Source of the DNA: Maritimibacter sp.
Lineage (GTDB): Bacteria; Pseudomonadota; Alphaproteobacteria; Rhodobacterales; Rhodobacteraceae
Assembly (NCBI GenBank): GCA_011389895.1
Contig: JAABTN010000034.1
Coordinates: 1-33,334, forward strand
DNA: 33,334 nucleotides
Reading direction: 5' to 3'
Within the stretch, counting starts at the first letter, position 1, and the number at the start of each line of letters is the position of its first letter. Of this stretch, positions 1 through 6,952 are shown piece by piece. The notes under the pieces are model-generated. The model was not told the DNA's origin and made no database searches. It saw only the letters and a list, made by a program, of their open reading frames with translations. The position numbers and the translations under genes were made by a program.

Positions 1-34
1 CGGCTCCGGCGTCGTCTCGAAAATCGTCGCCTGA
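1..34 (+). CDS. tuf: Elongation factor Tu, C-terminal end (partial)
   Basis: The last ten codons of a reading frame entering from the left read GSGVVSKIVA followed by TGA at 32-34. This resembles the usual EF-Tu C-terminus (…TVGAGVVSKI…), part of the third beta-barrel domain. EF-Tu is the cytoplasmic GTPase that delivers aminoacyl-tRNA to the ribosome. Only ten residues are visible, so the call leans on context: a tuf copy next to tRNA-Trp, secE and nusG is a common bacterial order, and another tuf gene begins at the right edge of the window. The final residues (IVA rather than IIE or similar) are slightly unusual. Confidence 0.72.
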   Translation, partial: GSGVVSKIVA

Positions 35-95
35 ACACCCTCCGGGTTCGACGAGGGCCCCCGGATGAGCCGGGGGTGTAGGAATTGAAATGACA

Positions 96-123
96 AGGGC
101 CGTCCCCAAGGGGCGGCCCTTTT
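96..123 (+). terminator. Rho-independent terminator after tuf
   Basis: A GC-rich stem AGGGCCG (96-102) pairs with CGGCCCT (114-120). It extends inward with a CCC/GGG helix across one bulged T, and is followed by TTTT at 120-123. A second perfect 7-bp stem-loop (CCCCCGG/CCGGGGG, 58-76) without a T-run lies between this and the tuf stop codon, so the tuf mRNA ends in two consecutive hairpins. Bases 124-258 contain no gene that I can support. Confidence 0.85.
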
Positions 124-270
124 CGGTCACGTATTATGGGCGATGGCCCGGCGCGTTGCCCCGCTGGACATGGGCGAGCATTCCGGCGACCGTGGGCGGG
201 TAATCGATGGAGGAGAAGATGGAGCAGAGCTGAACCCACCCTTTCTTGACCACAAGACATGGAGTTCAGC

Positions 271-936
271 ATGGCTGCCCTATTTCTCGACGTGGATGCA
301 CGTCACCCCATCACCCTGCCTGATGGCACCTCCTACACCAACACCGTCTGGTTGAAGGCCGTGATCGATCATCCGAATATCGAGGTCGGTGCATGGAGCT
401 ATTACAACGATTTCGACCCGGTCACGGATTACGCAGCCCGGATCGCGCCCTACCTGCACCCCGGTGCGCCCGAGCGTCTGAGGATCGGGAAATTCTGCCA
501 ATTCGCGCATGGCACCCGGTTCATCACATCCTCGGCGGACCACCCGAAACGCTGGTTCACCACCTTCCCCTTCGCCGTGTTCGATTATGACCTGATGGCG
601 CATTTTGCCGAAGCATTCTCGCAGGGGCGCGATACGGTGGTCGGGCATGATGTCTGGACCGGCGATGGTGCCCGGATCATGCCGGGGGTGACGATCGGGA
701 ACGGGGTGATTATCGGCTCTGGCGCGGTCGTCACGCGCGACGTGCCGTCGTGGTCCGTTGTTGCGGGCAACCCGGGGCGGGTGGTCCGGCGGCGGTTTCC
801 CGATGCGGTCTGTGCGCGGCTGGATCGCCTTGCGTGGTGGAACCGCGCGCCGGAGGATATCCGGTCCTTGGTTCCGCTTCTCGCCTCGGCGGATGTGCCG
901 GCGCTCGACGCCGCCTTGGCCGAACGTGGGTTGTGA
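271..936 (+). CDS. CatB/XAT-type O-acetyltransferase (left-handed beta-helix)
   Basis: The 221-residue protein belongs to the xenobiotic acetyltransferase (CatB-related) branch of hexapeptide-repeat acyltransferases, which use acetyl-CoA to acetylate hydroxyl groups as cytosolic trimers. Visible hallmarks are the block RIGKFCQFAHGTRF (about 71-84), the segment TSSADHPKRWFTTFPF (87-101) carrying the probable catalytic His91, and hexapeptide repeats such as VGHDVWTGDGARIMPGVTIGNG (about 124-145) ending in VVAGNPGRVV. Start: an ATG at 271 has GGAG six bases upstream; the in-frame ATG at 259 has no good ribosome site. Family members include chloramphenicol and virginiamycin acetyltransferases, but many have unknown acceptors, so no resistance function is inferred. 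It ends ten bases from the convergent gene. Confidence 0.85.
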   Translation: MAALFLDVDARHPITLPDGTSYTNTVWLKAVIDHPNIEVGAWSYYNDFDPVTDYAARIAPYLHPGAPERLRIGKFCQFAHGTRFITSSADHPKRWFTTFPFAVFDYDLMAHFAEAFSQGRDTVVGHDVWTGDGARIMPGVTIGNGVIIGSGAVVTRDVPSWSVVAGNPGRVVRRRFPDAVCARLDRLAWWNRAPEDIRSLVPLLASADVPALDAALAERGL

Positions 937-946
937 CGGCGCGCGT

Positions 947-1786
947 CTAAGGCGCCACTTGCATCTGCCACGCGGTGCGCACCCCGGGCGAATGCTCGAC
1001 CGCCTCCAAAAGCGCGACGAGGCGGTCTTCGGCCCCGAAGCGGGCGAAAACCTCGCGCGCGGCCAGAAGGTCGCCCATCAGCTCGGCGTCATCGAGCGCG
1101 ACAAGGCGCGCGGCTTCGATGGCGGCGGGCTCTGGCGTGGTGACACAGCCAAAGACCACGCTGTCATCGGTGGCATGACCGATGGGCACCAGCACATCCG
1201 ACAGCCGCTGCATCTGCGCGGTGACCCAAGGTTCCCGCCAATGCAGGAATCCCCGTTGCACCACCACCGATCCCGGTCGAAGCGCCGGGTAGAACACCCG
1301 CGCGATGGTATCGGTCACCTCGGTCGACTTGGTCGCATCCACGATCAGGACCTCGATCGCGTCACTTGGGTCCCAGCGCGCATCGGCCAGATCGCCGGGA
1401 TGCAGCGTCATGTTGTCCTGCCATGGCTCCAGCAACCGCTCGACCAGCGCGCGGGTCTCAACCCCTTCAAACGGGGCGATCCCGGCGCTGTAGAGAAACT
1501 GCGCCTTGTGCGCGTCGGACACGGCGAAACGATCGAAGGCGTGACAGGCGAGCTGTCGACCGTGCGCCCGCGCACCTTCGGCGATCCGTGCGACTGGCCC
1601 GCCGACGAAAGACCCGAGGTCCACGACCGCGCCCCAGCCGGTAGCCCAAGTCGCCCCGAGCCAATGACACAACAGCTCTTCCTCGAAGCTCATCATTGTC
1701 GGCACACCCGCCGCCGCGCCCAATCGGCCCGGCCCGCCGGCAAGCCATGGGCTGTCTTCGAAAATGCTGAAATCGCGCGTCGCCAT
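947..1786 (-). CDS. Class I SAM-dependent methyltransferase-like protein
   Basis: This is a cytosolic protein of about 279 residues. VVDLGSFVGG (about 54-63) looks like motif I of a Rossmann-type SAM-binding fold. A later EVLIVDATKSTEVTD plus a strand followed by ALRPGSVVVQRGFLHW resembles the motif II/III region of O-methyltransferase-like families, in which an acidic residue ends a strand and a 'leader presents product' loop follows. The substrate is unknown. I chose the ATG at 1786; a GTG at 1825 would add 13 residues (MLPRGVRACYLHL) and neither start has a clear Shine-Dalgarno. The gene is convergent with the acetyltransferase and divergent from tRNA-Trp. The opposite strand is also open here but reads as a composition shadow. 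Confidence 0.65.
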   Translation of the reverse strand: MATRDFSIFEDSPWLAGGPGRLGAAAGVPTMMSFEEELLCHWLGATWATGWGAVVDLGSFVGGPVARIAEGARAHGRQLACHAFDRFAVSDAHKAQFLYSAGIAPFEGVETRALVERLLEPWQDNMTLHPGDLADARWDPSDAIEVLIVDATKSTEVTDTIARVFYPALRPGSVVVQRGFLHWREPWVTAQMQRLSDVLVPIGHATDDSVVFGCVTTPEPAAIEAARLVALDDAELMGDLLAAREVFARFGAEDRLVALLEAVEHSPGVRTAWQMQVAP

Positions 1787-1836
1787 GAGGTGCAGGTAGC
1801 ACGCGCGCACCCCCCGGGGAAGCACACGAATCGCAC

Positions 1837-1865
1837 TTGAAACCGACCCGCCTTTGTCGTATCCC
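1837..1865 (+). promoter_or_regulatory. Putative sigma-70-type promoter for tRNA-Trp
   Basis: TTGAAA at 1837-1842, a 17-base spacer, and TATCCC at 1860-1865 place a start point about seven bases before the mature tRNA at 1879. The -35 is good and the -10 is weak, and GC-rich DNA lies between the -10 and the tRNA. It sits in the divergent gap between the methyltransferase-like gene and the tRNA. Confidence 0.4.
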
Positions 1866-1878
1866 CGGCGCCGGTCCT

Positions 1879-1954
1879 AGGGGTATAGCTCAGCTGGTAG
1901 AGCGACGGTCTCCAAAACCGTAGGTCGCGGGTTCGAACCCTGCTGCCCCTGCCA
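1879..1954 (+). tRNA. tRNA-Trp (anticodon CCA)
   Basis: A complete 76-base cloverleaf can be folded by eye. The acceptor stem is AGGGGTA (1879-1885) with TGCCCCT, then discriminator G and an encoded CCA (1952-1954). The D-arm is GCTC…GAGC. The anticodon stem ACGGT/ACCGT holds the loop CTCCAAA with CCA at 1912-1914. The T-arm is CGGGTTCGAACCC-like. A tRNA-Trp gene just upstream of secE-nusG is a widely conserved arrangement. Bases 1955-2113 contain no gene or terminator that I can call with confidence. Confidence 0.97.
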
Positions 1955-2113
1955 GGACGATCCAGCCGGTGATGTGACGAACACTCCCTCAGAAAAGGGG
2001 GTTAACCACCATTGGATTTGCAACAATACCGCGCAATTTTCCCCCCTTCGCCGCAATCGTGCCTGATTTCCCCTGTTCCCTGACCTTACGTCAAAGCTGC
2101 AACGGGGACGGTC

Positions 2114-3352
2114 ATGCGTTTTTTTCTTCTTCTTCTGTCACTGCCTTGGTGGGTGTCTCTTCCGGTTGCGGGCGGGGCGCTTTACCTGGGGCATGAAGCT
2201 TATCTCGGCGTGATCGAGACCAAGACCGTGCAAGAGGAGGCCTTGCGCGCCGGGCCGCCCGCGCCGGTGGATCTGTCGAACTTCGACCGTGCCGCCGATG
2301 TCGGGCCCGCGCAGGAGGTCAACGTGATCGGTTGGATCGACTCCGCGCACAACCACCGGCTGGTTGAGCGGGTCAATGGCGCGATCACGTCGGAGAAGTA
2401 TCTCTACATGCTCTTTGGCAAGGGCGACGGGACAGCTTCGGGTGAGGTGCGCGCCGCAGTCGTTCTGTCGAAAGCGGAAAAGGACTATTTCATCAGCCAT
2501 CTCGATGATTTCGTCATCGGACGGCATGGTGATAATTTTCTGTTCAACTTCAACGGTGCCGTCGGCGCGCCCGACGGCATGTCGTCGCTCGTGAACAACG
2601 TGATCGCGGGGCAGGGGCTGACCATGGCGGGCGATTTCTTCTACCTGGATCCGTTCCTCACCGGGCGCGAGGTCGCCTTTGCCAGCGCTGAACAGCCGCT
2701 TCAGCCGGGGGGAGAGGTCTGGCTCGGTGCCATCGCGCTTCTGCTCATCTTCGCTGCCAACCGGGTGCTTGGCCGCTCCGCAAAATCAAAAGCGGTGGCT
2801 TGGCTGACCACGATGATAGGTGCTCAGGCGGGCAAACCGGCGAACGCGAACGCTGTTGCAGCCCAGAACTCCGAGGCGACGCTGTCCTGCAACATCGCGC
2901 CCGACAGCCCGCTTGGACGGATCGCACTGAAATGCGCGGACCCCGCGTGCAGGGAAAGGGCGCGCAAACGGCGTGTCGTGGCCCGCCGCGTTGTCTCGAA
3001 AGCAAAGCACAAATCGTCGCGCTGGATCTTTGCCGGGGCAACCGGCTGCGCGCTTCCGCTGGTCATCGTGTTCGGGGGCCGGGCCGCGAACCTGCCGGTC
3101 GATCCGACCGCTGGTCTCGTCGCGGTCCCGCCGCAGGTTTCGCTTTATGTGATGCCTTTCGTGCTGTCGCTGGTGATGGGCGCCTCGGTCGCGCTTTTGG
3201 CGAAGGGCAAGGGCCGGAAACGGCGCAAGGTCAAGACATCCTCGACGGGCACCCTGTCCGTGACTGCGAAGGGCATCACGATCGACCCGCGCACCAAAAT
3301 GCGCTGCGACCCGTTCAAGAAACTGTCGCATGAGGTGCGCAAGCTGATCTGA
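2114..3352 (+). CDS. Hypothetical multi-pass membrane protein
   Basis: I do not recognise this 412-residue protein. Four hydrophobic stretches look like membrane segments: about 5-26 (FLLLLSLPWWVSLPVAGGALYL region), 203-219, 304-321 and 343-362. Residues 27-200 form a soluble domain containing EVNVIGWIDSAHN (68-80). Between the second and third membrane segments lies a basic loop with cysteines (CNIAPD…CADPACRERARKRR). The C-terminus is strongly basic (GKGRKRRKVK, then RTKMRCDPFKKL). The start is supported by GGGGA seven bases upstream of ATG 2114. It lies between tRNA-Trp and secE, so it may be cotranscribed with either, but nothing links it functionally to translocation. Reading frame and codon use look native. 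Confidence 0.7.
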   Translation: MRFFLLLLSLPWWVSLPVAGGALYLGHEAYLGVIETKTVQEEALRAGPPAPVDLSNFDRAADVGPAQEVNVIGWIDSAHNHRLVERVNGAITSEKYLYMLFGKGDGTASGEVRAAVVLSKAEKDYFISHLDDFVIGRHGDNFLFNFNGAVGAPDGMSSLVNNVIAGQGLTMAGDFFYLDPFLTGREVAFASAEQPLQPGGEVWLGAIALLLIFAANRVLGRSAKSKAVAWLTTMIGAQAGKPANANAVAAQNSEATLSCNIAPDSPLGRIALKCADPACRERARKRRVVARRVVSKAKHKSSRWIFAGATGCALPLVIVFGGRAANLPVDPTAGLVAVPPQVSLYVMPFVLSLVMGASVALLAKGKGRKRRKVKTSSTGTLSVTAKGITIDPRTKMRCDPFKKLSHEVRKLI

Positions 3353-3476
3353 CCGGGCCCGTGGCCCCGGTGGGCAGGCTGTTGCCCGCGTGGCGGTGCG
3401 CGGATCTGTTCTGGACGGGTTGAAAACCAAGCGCGCATGGCGTATCTCCCCGCTGTCCCGCGAAAGGTTCACGTTC

Positions 3477-3674
3477 ATGGCAAAGACCAACCCGCTTCAA
3501 TTCGTCCAGCAAGTGCGCTCGGAAATGTCCAAGGTCGTTTGGCCGGGGCGTCGCGAAGTGGTTCTGACCACCGCCATGGTTCTCGCGCTCGCCGCCGTGG
3601 TTGCCCTGTTCTTCTCGCTGGTCGATTGGGGGATCCGCTCTGGTCTGGCCGGTATCCTTGGGTATTTCGGCTGA
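3477..3674 (+). CDS. secE: Preprotein translocase subunit SecE
   Basis: This 65-residue single-span SecE clamps the SecY channel in the SecYEG translocon of the inner membrane. The conserved amphipathic motif EMSKVVWPGRREV (16-28) precedes one transmembrane helix (about 30-50, TTAMVLALAAVVALFFSLVD), which is the short form of SecE seen outside the enterobacteria. The ATG at 3477 was chosen because MAKTNPLQFVQQVRSEM matches the family start; longer in-frame starts would add an unrelated 29-residue leader. It follows the unknown membrane protein by about 125 bases and is separated from nusG by an unusually long gap containing terminator-like hairpins. Confidence 0.96.
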   Translation: MAKTNPLQFVQQVRSEMSKVVWPGRREVVLTTAMVLALAAVVALFFSLVDWGIRSGLAGILGYFG

Positions 3675-3756
3675 TTTTACCCACCAACCGGGTGAATTGC
3701 GCCGGGGCCGCTCTGAAGCCGGCCCGCTGAAAAACGCCGGCCTCCCGATGCATGGG

Positions 3757-3790
3757 CCCCGCTGACAGGACCTCTGGGTCGTGGGGTTTT
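3757..3790 (+). terminator. Possible weak terminator downstream of secE
   Basis: CCCCGC (3757-3762) can pair with GTGGGG (3781-3786). An inner GACC/GGTC helix lies within it, with a six-base bulge, and TTTT follows at 3787-3790. The bulge makes this weaker than the hairpin at 3877. It is a candidate only. Confidence 0.35.
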
Positions 3791-3831
3791 CCTGCGGAGT
3801 GGGCCCGCGATTTCTCGCGTCGGTAGAAGGC

Positions 3832-3860
3832 TTGAAAATCCCTGTGCGCGCGGGTAAGTG
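3832..3860 (+). promoter_or_regulatory. Possible promoter upstream of nusG
   Basis: TTGAAA (3832-3837), 17 bases, then TAAGTG (3855-3860). The -35 is good and the -10 poor. A start near 3867 would put the strong terminator hairpin at 3877 directly in the nusG leader, as in an attenuator. Confidence 0.3.
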
Positions 3861-3876
3861 ACACGCTATTCCCCAA

Positions 3877-3911
3877 GGCGTGCACCGATTCGAGTTGCAC
3901 GCCGGTTTTTT
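3877..3911 (+). terminator. Strong intrinsic terminator/attenuator between secE and nusG
   Basis: A perfect 8-bp stem, GGCGTGCA (3877-3884) with TGCACGCC (3896-3903), has an 11-base loop and six T residues at 3906-3911. It lies 61 bases upstream of the nusG start. A further hairpin (CGGCGG/CCGCCG, 3935-3952) sits between it and the nusG ribosome site. It could end a secE transcript, or attenuate nusG transcription if a promoter lies just upstream. Confidence 0.8.
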
Positions 3912-3972
3912 ATCTCCGGGGCAAAAGTTGAAAACGGCGGGTCCGACCGCCGACTGGAACAGGACTGATACG

Positions 3973-4506
3973 ATGGCGAAACGGTGGTATTCTGTGAGCG
4001 TGCTCTCGAACTTCGAGAAGAAGATCGCCGAGCAGATCAGGATCGCCGTCGAAGAGGCGGGGCTGGAAGAGCACATCGACGAAGTGCTCGTGCCCACCGA
4101 AGAGGTCATCGAGGTTCGGCGCGGCAAGAAGGTCACGACCGAGCGCCGGTTCATGCCGGGCTACGTGCTTGTTCACATGGAGATGTCGGACGAAGGCTAT
4201 CATCTTGTGAACGGGATCAACCGCGTCACCGGCTTCTTGGGCCCGCAAGGCCGCCCGATGCCGATGCGCGATGCGGAAGTCGAGGCGATCCTTGGCCGGG
4301 TCGAAGAGGGGGCGGAAGCCCCGCGCACGCTCATCACCTTCGAGATCGGCGAAAAGGTCAATGTCACCGATGGCCCGTTCGAAGGGTTCGACGGGATGGT
4401 CGAGGGTGTCGACGAAGACAACCAGCGCCTCAAGGTGTCGGTCTCGATCTTTGGCCGCGCCACGCCGGTCGAATTGGAATACACGCAGGTTTCCAAACCG
4501 ATGTAA
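3973..4506 (+). CDS. nusG: Transcription termination/antitermination factor NusG
   Basis: This 177-residue protein is a Spt5-family factor that binds the RNA polymerase clamp and links it to Rho or to ribosomal S10. The NGN domain (about 4-110) begins [20 protein letters not shown] and contains [12 protein letters not shown] (58-69). The C-terminal KOW domain (about 127-172) includes [22 protein letters not shown]. The start at ATG 3973 fits the family (MAKRWYSV); an in-frame ATG at 3880 lies inside the terminator hairpin and is rejected. AGGAC lies upstream as a modest ribosome site. Usually nusG directly follows secE; here 298 bases with hairpins separate them, suggesting its own expression control. 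Confidence 0.97.
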   Translation: MAKRWYSVSVLSNFEKKIAEQIRIAVEEAGLEEHIDEVLVPTEEVIEVRRGKKVTTERRFMPGYVLVHMEMSDEGYHLVNGINRVTGFLGPQGRPMPMRDAEVEAILGRVEEGAEAPRTLITFEIGEKVNVTDGPFEGFDGMVEGVDEDNQRLKVSVSIFGRATPVELEYTQVSKPM

Positions 4507-4583
4507 TCCGGCCCCGGCCCCGGTGGGCCGCGGCACCCCAAAGCTTTCGCGATGTCCCCGGACACCGGGCAAAAACGAATCCC

Positions 4584-4612
4584 TTGCCATCGTGGGGGCA
4601 AGGCGCTATTTG
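4584..4612 (+). promoter_or_regulatory. Possible promoter for rplKA
   Basis: TTGCCA (4584-4589), 17 bases, TATTTG (4607-4612). It lies in the 241-base gap between nusG and rplK. The same stretch can form a CCTTGCC/GGCAAGG hairpin, so the signal could equally be structural RNA. Confidence 0.35.
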
Positions 4613-4653
4613 GCGCCGGTCAGGGCGACCTTAGGGTGCGCCCCGATATCCAT

Positions 4654-4694
4654 TGTGGGAGGCGAGGCGGTCGCGACCGTTGGACCAGACCACG
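4654..4694 (+). promoter_or_regulatory. Putative L1-binding autoregulatory leader of rplKA
   Basis: In the leader about 55 bases before rplK, TGTGG (4654-4658) pairs with CCACG (4690-4694) around a purine-rich asymmetric loop (GAGGCGAGG on the left, ACCAGA on the right) and an inner hairpin CGGT(CGCG)ACCG (4668-4679). A stem with a GGGAGG-type asymmetric loop is the form of L1 sites that imitate the 23S rRNA L1 region, and L11-L1 operons are known to be repressed by L1. The match is made by eye; the exact structure is inferred. Confidence 0.5.
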
Positions 4695-4747
4695 ACGACA
4701 AAGGCGGCGAGACGCGTTTTGCCGCTGTTGAAAAAAGGAGAGGCCAC

Positions 4748-5173
4748 ATGGCCAAGAAACTTGCTGGCAAGATGAAGCTGCAGATTCCTGCAGGTCAAGC
4801 CAACCCCTCGCCACCCGTCGGCCCCGCGCTGGGTCAGCGCGGCATCAACATCATGGAATTCTGCAAGGCATTCAACGCCAAGACGCAGGAAATGGAGCCC
4901 GGTGCGCCGTGCCCCACCCTGATCCATTACTATCAGGACAAGTCCTTCACCATGGACATCAAGACGCCCCCGGCGTCTTATTACCTGAAGAAAGCTGCCA
5001 AGCTTAAATCGGGCGCAACGACCCCCGGTCGTGCGACCGCCGGAACCGTGACTCCGGCGCAGGTCAAGGAAATCGCGGAAGCGAAAATGCAGGACCTGAA
5101 TGCCACCGACATCGAAGCTGCGATGCAGATCATCCTGGGCTCCGCCCGCTCCATGGGCATCGAGGTGAAGTAA
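4748..5173 (+). CDS. rplK: 50S ribosomal protein L11
   Basis: This 141-residue L11 binds the GTPase-associated centre of 23S rRNA with L10 and L7/L12. The N-terminal domain has the conserved proline-rich segment [19 protein letters not shown] (about 16-34) and the C-terminal RNA-binding domain ends with [22 protein letters not shown]. The start ATG 4748 has AGGAG eight bases upstream, and [18 protein letters not shown] fits the family. The reading frame is open far upstream, but that extension is not conserved-looking. It is followed after one base by rplA, so the two form one operon. Confidence 0.98.
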   Translation: MAKKLAGKMKLQIPAGQANPSPPVGPALGQRGINIMEFCKAFNAKTQEMEPGAPCPTLIHYYQDKSFTMDIKTPPASYYLKKAAKLKSGATTPGRATAGTVTPAQVKEIAEAKMQDLNATDIEAAMQIILGSARSMGIEVK

Positions 5174-5174
5174 G

Positions 5175-5873
5175 ATGGCAAAGCTTGGAAAACGCACCAC
5201 CGCCGCCCGCGCGGCATTCGCAGACAAGGCCAATGTCACGGTTGAAGAGGCTGTTGCGCTGGTCAAGGCCAACGCAAAGGCCAAGTTCGACGAATCCGTG
5301 GAAATCGCCATGAACCTCGGCGTCGACCCGCGTCACGCCGACCAGATGGTTCGCGGCAAGGTCGCCCTGCCCAACGGCACGGGCAAGGATGTCCGTGTTG
5401 CCGTGTTCGCCCGTGGCGACAAGGCCGAGGAAGCCAAGGCTGCCGGGGCCGAGATCGTCGGGGCCGAAGACCTGATGGAAACCGTTCAAGGCGGCACCAT
5501 CGAGTTTGATCGTTGTATCGCGACGCCGGATATGATGCCGATCGTCGGGCGTCTGGGCAAAGTGCTCGGGCCGCGCAACCTGATGCCGAACCCGAAGGTC
5601 GGCACCGTGACCATGGACGTGAAAGAAGCCGTCGAAGCCGCCAAGGGCGGTGAGGTTCAGTTCAAGGCCGAGAAAGCCGGTGTGGTTCACGCCGGGATCG
5701 GCAAGGTTTCGTTCGACGACGGAAAGCTGGCCGAGAACGTGCGCGCCTTCGTGGACGCCGTGTCGAAAGCCAAGCCGACGGGTGCCAAGGGATCCTACAT
5801 GAAAAAGGTCGTGATTTCCTCGACCATGGGACCGGGCATCACCATCGACGTGGACAACGCAACCGGCAACTGA
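5175..5873 (+). CDS. rplA: 50S ribosomal protein L1
   Basis: This 232-residue L1 forms the mobile L1 stalk on 23S rRNA and, in studied bacteria, represses translation of its own rplKA mRNA. Conserved segments include [15 protein letters not shown] (about 47-61), the domain II region with [29 protein letters not shown] (residues about 117-145) and the C-terminal [11 protein letters not shown]. Its ATG begins one base after the rplK stop, with the ribosome site inside the rplK end. A bidirectional terminator follows. Unlike the common arrangement, rplJL does not come next. Confidence 0.98.
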   Translation: MAKLGKRTTAARAAFADKANVTVEEAVALVKANAKAKFDESVEIAMNLGVDPRHADQMVRGKVALPNGTGKDVRVAVFARGDKAEEAKAAGAEIVGAEDLMETVQGGTIEFDRCIATPDMMPIVGRLGKVLGPRNLMPNPKVGTVTMDVKEAVEAAKGGEVQFKAEKAGVVHAGIGKVSFDDGKLAENVRAFVDAVSKAKPTGAKGSYMKKVVISSTMGPGITIDVDNATGN

Positions 5874-5895
5874 GCCGGTCGCACATGAGACAACG

Positions 5896-5924
5896 AAAGG
5901 GCGGGGCCACGGCACCGCCCTTTT
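5896..5924. terminator. Bidirectional terminator between rplA and the flavoprotein gene
   Basis: AAGGGCGG (5897-5904) pairs with CCGCCCTT (5915-5922) around a 10-base loop, with TTTT at 5921-5924 on the plus strand and AAAG on the other side. It can end rplKA transcripts and the convergent minus-strand unit ending at 5958. Confidence 0.85.
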
Positions 5925-5957
5925 GCATTGCCCTTTCGCCATTCCGGCCCCGGACCC

Positions 5958-6857
5958 CTAGCTTGGGAACACCAGCGATTGATGGGTTGCGACCCCTGCA
6001 ATGGTGCCTTTTCCCACCGCGTTCGAGACCGATGCCATGGGCGTCGCGAGATCGCCACAGACAAAGACACCGTCAACGGATGTCGCCTGCATCGCGTTTG
6101 CAACCACCGTGGTCCCCATCGCCGTTTCCTCCATCTCGCATCCAAGCTGTGCGGCGATGTCCGTGGCCGGCTGTATGCGGGTTGCGGTGAAGATGCCCGC
6201 ATAGTCACGGGTCGTGTCGTCCGCGAGCCGAATGGTGGCGCGCCCCGAAATCTCGTGCACGGGGGCCTCCATGATGGTGACACCGCGCGCCGACAGGTCG
6301 TCTTGCGCGGCCTTGTCCAAGGGCACAATGCCTTGGGTCAGGAAATCGACCTGTCCCCATTCGCTGAGCAATTGGGCCTGATGTAGCGACTCGGGTCCGG
6401 TGCCGATCACGGCAATCGCGCCTTTGGCGCATTCGTAGCCGTGGCAATAGGGGCAGGCCGCGACGCTGTCACCCCAACGCTCGGCCAGACCGGCAATCTC
6501 GGGAAGCGTATCGCGCACCCCGGTTGCAAGGATCAGCCGCGCCGCGGTCGCCGACTTGCCATCCCCATAGGTGACGACAAAACCTTGCGCGTCTGCGCGT
6601 GCGGTGGTCGCCGCGCCGTCGGCCCATGTCAGGGTCGGGTAGGCTTCAAGATCGCGCCGCGCCGCTCTGGCCAGATCCGCCGGATCGCGCCCGTCCTGTG
6701 TGATGAAACCGTGCGACTTTGGCACGGTATCATTTCGGCGTTGGCCTGCGTCGATGACAAGCACGCGGCGATGGGCGCGCAGGAGTTGCAGGGCGGCGGC
6801 GGAGCCGGCGTAGCTACCGCCGATGATGATGACGTCATGGTCGGGCGTGTGGGTCAT
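5958..6857 (-). CDS. Thioredoxin-reductase-like FAD/NAD(P) oxidoreductase with CPYCHGYE motif
   Basis: This 299-residue cytosolic flavoprotein of the low-molecular-weight thioredoxin reductase fold has an FAD-binding GGSYAG (13-18), a redox CPYC with HGYE (135-142), a nucleotide-binding GTGPES (152-157) and a final FAD motif GVFVCGDL (263-270). True TrxB has CATCDG; CPYC followed by HGYE is the pattern of the TrxB-like and dithiol-oxidase branch that includes GliT and HlmI. The physiological dithiol is unknown. The ATG has AAAGGA eight bases upstream. It follows the Rrf2 regulator by 95 bases on the same strand and is probably cotranscribed with it. Confidence 0.85.
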   Translation of the reverse strand: MTHTPDHDVIIIGGSYAGSAAALQLLRAHRRVLVIDAGQRRNDTVPKSHGFITQDGRDPADLARAARRDLEAYPTLTWADGAATTARADAQGFVVTYGDGKSATAARLILATGVRDTLPEIAGLAERWGDSVAACPYCHGYECAKGAIAVIGTGPESLHQAQLLSEWGQVDFLTQGIVPLDKAAQDDLSARGVTIMEAPVHEISGRATIRLADDTTRDYAGIFTATRIQPATDIAAQLGCEMEETAMGTTVVANAMQATSVDGVFVCGDLATPMASVSNAVGKGTIAGVATHQSLVFPS

Positions 6858-6952
6858 GGGGGTATCCTTTCGTGGGTAAACGGGTCTTGTCCGGTCGCGA
6901 GATGCGACAGGGTGACTGGGTCGTTCGGGGGTGTCCGGGTTTCGCCTTGGAT

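Noticed and set aside
758..1840. A 360-codon plus-strand frame overlapping the acetyltransferase and the methyltransferase-like gene
   Set aside because: It lies opposite a minus-strand frame with a plausible SAM-binding motif, and its own translation is low-complexity and Arg/His-rich.
1996..2047. AAGGGGG (1996-2002) and CCCCCTT (2041-2047) as a terminator after tRNA-Trp
   Set aside because: The loop would be 38 bases and no T-run follows, so it is not convincing.
3880..3972. N-terminal extension of NusG from an upstream ATG
   Set aside because: The upstream ATG lies inside the terminator stem, and the added residues do not resemble NusG; MAKRWYSV at 3973 fits the family.
4271..4747. Upstream extension of the rplK frame over nusG
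   Set aside because: It overlaps nusG and the leader; the conserved L11 start with AGGAG is at 4748.
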